Positions 63,298-64,000 of a stretch of 64,000 nucleotides of DNA are shown here, one piece after another. A program made the translations under genes and the position numbers. A model generated the notes under the pieces. It did no database searches. It saw nothing but the letters and a program-made list of their open reading frames with translations, and was not told where the DNA came from. The stretch's first letter is position 1; the number at the start of each line of letters is the position of its first letter. The stretch covers positions 10,246,854 to 10,310,853 of the forward strand of contig JACGWO010000001.1 of NCBI GenBank assembly GCA_034509735.1, written 5' to 3'. Source of the stretch: Sesamum alatum (taxonomy: Eukaryota; Streptophyta; Magnoliopsida; Lamiales; Pedaliaceae).

Positions 63298-64000
63298 AAA
63301 GCAGTCATGGAGGTAGATTGTGAAAAGCACTAAGCTCTTGAAGTTGTAAAGGCCATGGGCGGATTTGGTGTGTTGCTTCTTTTAACTGCAAATCTGATTA
63401 CTTTTTTTTGTGAGAGAATAGGTGGGTACCCCTATCAGTATCAGATTGAGCAGTCATGAAGAGCAATCAATCTAGTAGAGATATTTTTGGGTCACGGAGA
63501 GATGGAGAAATATCATCCATATTTTTTCTTCCGGATGAATGGGGTTAGAATTAGATAGCTCATGATCAATTTTTCTTTTCTTTCGATCGATATGTTGCTT
63601 GATTCAATTCCCACATTTTCATCAGTTTCTTTTTTCTCTCTTTGATTTGAAAAATGGAGATAAGGAATACATATCTCACACTTGGGAAGTTATAACCCAA
63701 ATCAGATTTGGTCATACCTGAATTAATTATATAGTAAGTGCAATAAATTTATTGTACAGTTCACAAAAAAATAACCAATTACATAAATGAAGTGCATTAC
63801 GCTTACTTCTAATTGATTTAATCGATCAAACCTGATTGGAATTAGAATTTTTGTTCGCACTCAGTCACATCAACAAACAGGGAGTTGTTGAGCTATAATT
63901 ACGCATCTTCAATTGAGTTAAATAGGGGGACAATTGCGGGCAGTCGCGAAACCAAGATATTATTATGATTGCTTAGCCATTTGAACGTCTAATAAATTAA

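Larger units (their letters stand above)
62341..64000. other. Intergenic DNA downstream of TRAP-alpha
   Basis: TRAP-alpha 3' UTR, a poly-T run, a worn MITE-like segment, then AT-rich DNA to the window end. No gene was recognised. Confidence 0.4.

Overview
This window is nuclear DNA of a flowering plant, almost certainly a eudicot. The genes have many introns (mostly GT-AG) in an AT-rich background. The proteins include plant-specific families: a COBRA-like GPI protein, a GASA/snakin peptide, a GH100 neutral invertase, a plastid-type triosephosphate isomerase and an XAP5 circadian timekeeper. The intergenic DNA is packed with foldback MITEs, small Helitrons and a LINE remnant. The protein style fits an asterid (Lamiales-like), but that is an impression only. 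No bacterial, organellar or viral genes, tRNA genes, rRNA genes or CRISPR arrays were seen.

Layout. 0.3-2.5 kb: two foldback elements, a solo arm and a Helitron remnant. 3.5-6.8 kb (+): EF-hand protein. 8.4-11.4 kb (+): COBRA-like protein. 12.4-16.1 kb (+): 5'-methylthioadenosine nucleosidase. 17.0-17.6 kb (-): GASA peptide. 18.7-19.5 kb: two foldback elements. 19.85-23.2 kb (-): ERD2-like seven-membrane-span protein. 23.6-24.1 kb: foldback element. 24.9-27.4 kb (-): cytosolic-type neutral/alkaline invertase with a 5'UTR intron. 28.4-33.9 kb: repeat block (MITE, Helitron, MITE, LINE 3' end, three more foldbacks). 34.2-45.1 kb (+): URB2/Npa2 nucleolar protein in ten exons. 45.9-46.3 kb (+): intronless small membrane protein. 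46.8-47.5 kb: foldback with an ordinary-composition interior. 48.1-51.1 kb (-): plastid triosephosphate isomerase. 51.2-51.6 kb: foldback. 52.4-56.7 kb (+): XCT. 58.5-62.3 kb (+): TRAP-alpha, with an apparent frameshift in its seventh exon.

The genes do not form one pathway. They cover calcium signalling, wall assembly, methionine salvage, a secreted peptide, secretory-pathway membrane proteins, sucrose cleavage, ribosome biogenesis, plastid glycolysis and clock/RNA regulation. What links them is ancestry. From memory, the Arabidopsis neighbours At4g38790-38810 (ERD2-like, MTN1, EF-hand) and At2g21150-21190 (XCT, TRAP-alpha, plastid TPI, small membrane protein, ERD2-like) lie in two duplicated blocks. 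This window appears to hold the union of both.

The main non-genic signal is a set of long inverted-repeat elements whose ends converge on GGGTAAATTACA. Several have exact or near-exact 9-bp target-site duplications, which points to Mutator-type non-autonomous transposons. All exon coordinates were derived by hand from splice motifs, reading phase and remembered family conservation; none has been checked against transcripts.
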